Below, one piece after another: positions 33,345 to 37,189 of a DNA stretch of 37,189 bases. Under the pieces are notes generated by a model. That model ran no database searches. It was not told where the DNA came from and saw only the letters and a list, made by a program, of their open reading frames with translations. The DNA is taken from the NCBI GenBank assembly GCA_015680685.1, contig MNCI01030836.1, positions 1 to 37,189 on the forward strand. Reading direction: 5' to 3'. This DNA comes from Gnetum montanum. Its lineage: Eukaryota; Streptophyta; Gnetopsida; Gnetales; Gnetaceae. The first letter of the stretch is position 1, and every line of letters starts with the position of its first letter. Both the position numbers and the translations under genes were made by a program.

Positions 33345-35412
33345 CAACACAGCCAAGGATTAGTATATATAATGTGTAACTTATAATGTTTTGATACCTC
33401 TTCTCATTAGTTAGTTGCACTTAGACTAAGGTTGGACCATGGTAGATTCATTATTTTATTAATTTTTAAGTTCAAAGTATTACTAGAGCTAGTTGGAAGG
33501 GTTTAAATTTGTAATTTGATGTCTACACGTTGGTTTCTTTGTTAAACCTTTGTGGGAGTTAGAAACATTTTAGAAAAATTTTCTATAAAAAACTCAAAAG
33601 CTTCAGGTTTGTGGCCTCTATGACTAAGAGCTTACCTTTGGTAGCTACAGGGTTAAGGAACTGAGTGATTTGGACAAACAATTAGGAAGATATGGCTTCT
33701 GGAAGGTTCTCAGCTCTAAAAATTGCAAAAACCCCTTTGGTGTTTGAAAGGAAATGTGAAAAGTTGATGTATGGGAATGTGTGTATATATATATATATAC
33801 ACACACTATTTTTGTGTTGTTTCGATAGGGTCCCATATATGGGGTCTTGTACATGTAGGGTTTGTCAATGGATACCCATTTACAAAGGCTATAAGCAAAC
33901 TTTTTCAACTTGAATTTGTCATAAAATACATCAAGTTTTTTTATGAAAGTGGGGTCCATGGAGTCCCCATAAAAGCCAAGAACTTGATGGAATCATCAAA
34001 GATGGTTGTGAAAATCTCAAACATTGAAAAATTGGATGGAAAATTTGTTCTTTGAAGAAATTATCTTAGGGAGTGCACAGTTGGATGCATTGAATGGGGT
34101 GCATGAAGCTTTGGATGGCTGGAATGTCTAAGGATGAGGTACTTAACTAACCCAACCAAGAGATATGTAAGTGGGTCCTTCCCATAGTAGGCACATGCCC
34201 TTTTTGCCCTTGCATAACCTCAACCTAAGTAGTTTGTGGACCTCATATGTGATTAATGGTTATGAAAGTTAAGGACCAAAACCTGGAAGAATCTACCTAA
34301 GAATTTAGGCACATCAAACCAAGACATCGAATAGGGACATGAACATCAACAATGAGGTTAGTCATGGAAAGCATAGATGGATGAGAGAGAAAGTGGAATG
34401 GAGTTCTTAATTAAGGTCACGCAAAGTTCCTCATGAATTTCTGTGGTTAAATGACCTAATAAAATCCATCCTTAGTCTAGACCAAAACCAACCACATTTA
34501 GTGACTTTCCATCACTGCTCTAAGATCAGTCCATTCCTTTGAGACACAAGAGTGCTCTCATAGATCAATCAACATTCCTTATAGAGAAGAAAATACAAGT
34601 AAGAAGTGCGAAAGGACCTTAGTTAGAGGGAACTTTCAAGCATGGGTAACATGTCTTTCTAGTCCCATAACCAATGTTTGTAGCTCGTTATTCTGTTTAA
34701 GGGGTGTGCTTTGAATTCCCATCATCATTTCATTTTTTTCATCATAATTTTTTTGTGTTTTTATTTTTTATTTTTTAGATGGGAACCACACCATGCAAAG
34801 ACTTATTCGATATAGAATGATAAGAAATCCATGAAAACACTCATACATCGAAGTAAGTAGAAGGCTACAGAGAGTATTGAGTTCCCTTGAAGTCACATCT
34901 TGTTGAAATCTTTGAATCCTTTCCAAGTCTAGAAACCACGAAGATCATAAGTTCATTAAAGGTTTACTTAATGAAAAGGGAACGCATACATCCAAAACAA
35001 GGAAAACCATAGAGTTTTTGGATGGGTGGATGTTGTGGATTCATTTCCTATTCCATAAAAAAGAAACCATGTCTTAGTTATTAGTACCAAAATTCAAAAA
35101 TAGAAACTAGAAATTAGTAATCAAAAATAATAAGTGCAAACCACAATTAACAATAGTTACAACACCACTATGTCCTTTTGGCACAAAGCACTTTATTAGA
35201 AAAAATTTAGAGAATCACACCCAAAACAAAGGAAATTATACAATAAAGTGTAAAATATTCAAGAAAAATCAAACATATCAACGATGGTGTAAAACAAAAA
35301 ATGGTGTAAAACAAAAATAAATATAAAACAAAAGGTGTAACATAAAAAAAGTGTTAAACAAAAAATAGAAAAATTGAGGAGCCACGTAAATGATTAGCAC
35401 AAATGACCATGT
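33345..35412 (-). other. Long non-coding segment (copy 2)
   Basis: Aligns with 25330-27420, including the AACCCAACCAAGAGATATG block near 34150 and GATGGGAACCACACCATGC near 34778. Around 35144-35215 it keeps sequence replaced by an N-bounded artefact in copy 1. No coding reading; the ORFs at 33645-34055 are chance and overlap the TA run. Confidence 0.6.
33779..33804. repeat. TA run with GTGT/ACAC ends (perfect palindrome)
   Basis: 26 bases, self-complementary, at the place of the TG microsatellite in copy 1. Confidence 0.85.
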
Positions 35413-35850
35413 CCCCCATGACTAAGTTTGAAGAAGGAGATCCAAAAGATTGAGCAAGGTGTTCCATCCAATGAGGTATTCATTGCACTAGCTTGCTTGA
35501 GCTCATGGAAAGGTTTTATTTGTTGAATGTTGACCAATTGTTTCTTGTTCATGCTCTTAGGTTTGTAAATTAACATGGCCTTAGAAGAAAACATTTTGTC
35601 AATTATATAAGACCCCTTCCATAATGTTTGAAATTTTTTTCATTGAGGAACAAGTGTGGGGTTTTAGTAGAGGACCTTATCTTTAGGTTGAAATTTGACT
35701 TTCCTTATTCTTAGGTCAAGTATTGCTTGCAAAATGCCTTATGTACTTCACTCAAGAATAGGGCCACTAATCGATTTTAATCTAGCATGTTGAGGTTAAT
35801 CAATGGTTATCTTTGTGCTCAAGATCTAGGTCATAGGCTATTGAAAGTGT
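35413..35850 (-). pseudogene. Integrase C-terminal domain (copy 2)
   Basis: The minus strand reads KAMLIYKPKSMNKKQ, LVNIQQIKPFHEL and SFFKLSHGGHG, aligning with copy 1 at 27426-27850. Upstream residues (GLYWNP-like, VALFLSEVH-like) are legible with stops. The core domain is missing, with the same junction to the ORF fragment as in copy 1. Confidence 0.72.
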
Positions 35851-35869
35851 AGGGAGCTTGGATTGAAAG

Positions 35870-36130
35870 TGCACTGAAAAGGTAGCAACATTCCTAGAGA
35901 TTTCTTAGAATTGTTACTATTGAGAAAGGGACACAATTACCTCTTAAGTGTTAGGATTTAATCTTGTGAGCACTTGCATTCTTTGAACAGAAAACATTAA
36001 CGTTAAATCCTCCATCTTGCTAATTGATCATGCCACCTCATTGAGATGACTCAATGCTAGCCTATAGATAGAGGATTTACCACCACACTGTCCTACTTGC
36101 TACTGCCACCTTTTCTCTTGAATTAGTTAC
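35870..36130 (-). pseudogene. Displaced fragment of the post-pol ORF (copy 2)
   Basis: Counterpart of 27870-28150 (SHLNEVA, KMEDLTLMF-like and SNVATF readings), fused at the same point to the integrase end. Confidence 0.68.
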
Positions 36131-36200
36131 ACTTGGCTAAGTTATGATCATGGCAGATTAATCATTTTAATGTTATTTTATTATTATTCTTAATCATATG

Positions 36201-36918
36201 TGATGAGCATTGAGGTACCCCTACACCCAACCATACGAATCATTAAGGTGTTCACACACAATCTGGTCAAATTCCATGGACCTATAGTTCTCCAGTGTAC
36301 TAGTTCTTCTAGGAAGTGAAATGGGCATTGAGAATATTCATTATCTTTCCAATTACACTTATGAAGCTGAAGGGTATGGTTTAAGTGCAATTGAGGTACA
36401 TGATTTTATTAATTATGTTTTATAAGTTTAAGATCTAATTCATTTACTACCTAGCTAGCCTAACACAAGTACCTGTCCCACTTTCTTGGACACATCCTAA
36501 ACATGTATAGCATTGTTGGGCTATCAAACATTAAGCATTTCTAGGTTACCAAGTGCTACATGTATGCTTGAAGTAGTCATGCTTGTGTTCATTAACAATT
36601 GAAGATAAATTGCTTAATTTAAATGCATTAAAGTAAAGTGCATGAAAATAAAGTGCATTAAAGAAAACATAAATCTATTCTCAGTGCTGCAAGGATTGTC
36701 AAAAGGGTTCATTTTATTCCTATCACACTACTGCACTCAGGTGCATCAATGTTTGAACAAAGATCTGTACACACTCAAACTCCTACTATGGCCACTTAGA
36801 AATATTCTAACTTTGGAGAAAAAAACTACAATAACTTTACTACTTTGATAAAAACTATGAAAACTAACTAAAAACTATCTGCAAATCATGAGCCCAAGTG
36901 CTATATTTATAGGTCGAT
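36201..36918 (-). repeat. LTR, subfamily B (copy 2), interrupted
   Basis: TGATGA at 36201 after TAATCATATG, aligning with 28225 onward to about 36912 (TGCTATATTTATAGG). The expected U3 part beyond is replaced by a plus-strand LTR. Confidence 0.75.
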
Positions 36919-36944
36919 TGATGAGACGCGACTTGCACTAGGCC

Positions 36945-37019
36945 GCGATATCGCATCCCATGCGATATCGCGTACGCGATATCGCGTCTTCTCCTGCGAT
37001 ATCACGTACGCGATATCGC
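36945..37019 (+). promoter_or_regulatory. Cluster of five GATATC palindromes in the LTR U3
   Basis: GATATC at 36947, 36964, 36978, 36998 and 37012, mostly embedded in GCGATATCGC and spaced 14-20 bases apart, ending about 18 bases before the TATA box. Decayed versions occur in the same place in the other LTRs. A binding-site array for a host factor is plausible; no factor can be named. Confidence 0.55.
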
Positions 37020-37034
37020 GTCCCGCCGCCATAT

Positions 37035-37043
37035 CTATAAATA
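37035..37043 (+). promoter_or_regulatory. TATA box of the plus-strand LTR
   Basis: CTATAAATA followed by AGAGG, the same core as on the minus strand at about 22110-22123 in E2. Likely Pol II promoter of the element RNA. Confidence 0.65.
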
Positions 37044-37189
37044 AGAGGCGGCACTCCCCTTATTTCCCAATCCTGGCTAGTGTAGCGAAGCTCTGGCAGA
37101 TTGATCACTCCAGAGTTAGAATTTTTCCCCATGTGCCCGCAGTAGGAGTCCTAGAGTGAACGGCTCTTTATTCGAGCAGCTTGTAACCT

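Larger units (their letters stand above)
30551..36918 (-). repeat. About 8-kb rearranged unit, copy B (incomplete)
   Basis: It repeats the order of 22529-28950: ORF, non-coding segment, integrase end, ORF fragment, LTR. The LTR is interrupted at 36918 by a plus-strand LTR. Differences from copy A are scattered, and each copy has its own stops, so the duplication is old. Confidence 0.68.
36919..37189 (+). repeat. Younger LTR of a plus-strand element (runs off window)
   Basis: Starts TGATGAGACGCG at 36919, the LTR end in the plus orientation. From about 37110 the sequence is the reverse complement of the LTR-A part at 15760-15830 and 21960-22040 (GGGCAC, AGGAGTC, CTTTATTCGAG). CpGs are largely intact, unlike in every other LTR here, so it is probably much younger. 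The element body should lie to the right. It begins inside the subfamily-B LTR, so it is a nested insertion. Confidence 0.7.

Noticed and set aside
36938-37132. Minus-strand ORF near the right end
   Set aside because: Lies in the LTR palindrome cluster and TATA region of a plus-strand LTR; Arg-rich composition comes from the repeated CGCGATATCG.
1070-37189. Hammerhead ribozyme core suggested by CTGATGAG words
   Set aside because: These are the LTR ends (TGATGAG); no GAAA partner or stem arrangement follows.
1-37189. CRISPR arrays, bacterial operons or ribosome binding sites
   Set aside because: No short regular direct repeats with unique spacers; content is plant retrotransposon DNA.

Overview
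The window looks like a repeat-dominated stretch of nuclear DNA from a land plant with a large genome, possibly a gymnosperm; the species assignment is inference. It is AT-rich and almost every recognisable coding sequence is a decayed Ty3/gypsy LTR retrotransposon relative of the Athila/Tat type. The marks are a primer site resembling tRNA-Asp, an LLDSGS-type protease, capsid-type gag, RT/RNase H/integrase remnants, and an extra long ORF after pol. I see no intact host protein gene. Most in-frame stops look like C-to-T decay, as expected for old methylated repeats.

Layout: 1-2009 is the 5' end of a minus-strand element (E0: gag start, PBS, LTR) inserted into the integrase of E1. 2010-8829 is E1 (minus: integrase, RNase H, RT, protease, gag, PBS, LTR), followed by a second partial LTR tail to 9256. 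9257-13963 is unassigned, mostly AT-rich DNA with degenerate tandem repeats, a CpG-retaining island (12132-13030) and a tRNA-Ala-like relic (13890-13961). 13964-15296 is a decayed Helitron/PIF1-like helicase fragment (plus strand), itself split by a 633-bp insertion flanked by 19-bp direct repeats.

15308-22186 is E2, a complete minus-strand element with a 5-bp target duplication (CATCC). It kept gag and protease but lost RT, RNase H and nearly all of integrase, so it is non-autonomous in form. 22187-36918 holds two successive copies of a roughly 8-kb rearranged unit. Each carries, in plus-strand order, a post-pol ORF of about 890 codons, a long non-coding segment, the integrase C-terminus, a fragment of the post-pol ORF, and an LTR. 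At 36919 a younger, CpG-rich LTR in the opposite (plus) orientation starts inside the last LTR and runs off the window.

Three short blocks bounded by single Ns (1165-1524, 11997-12130, 27137-27225) are inverted copies of nearby sequence and are most likely gap-filling errors. The most interesting biology is the twice-present post-pol ORF with shared start and stop, the GATATC palindrome cluster next to the LTR TATA box, and the repeated CCCCCATGACTAA tract. Calls were made by reading translations and comparing copies by eye; no database search was run.
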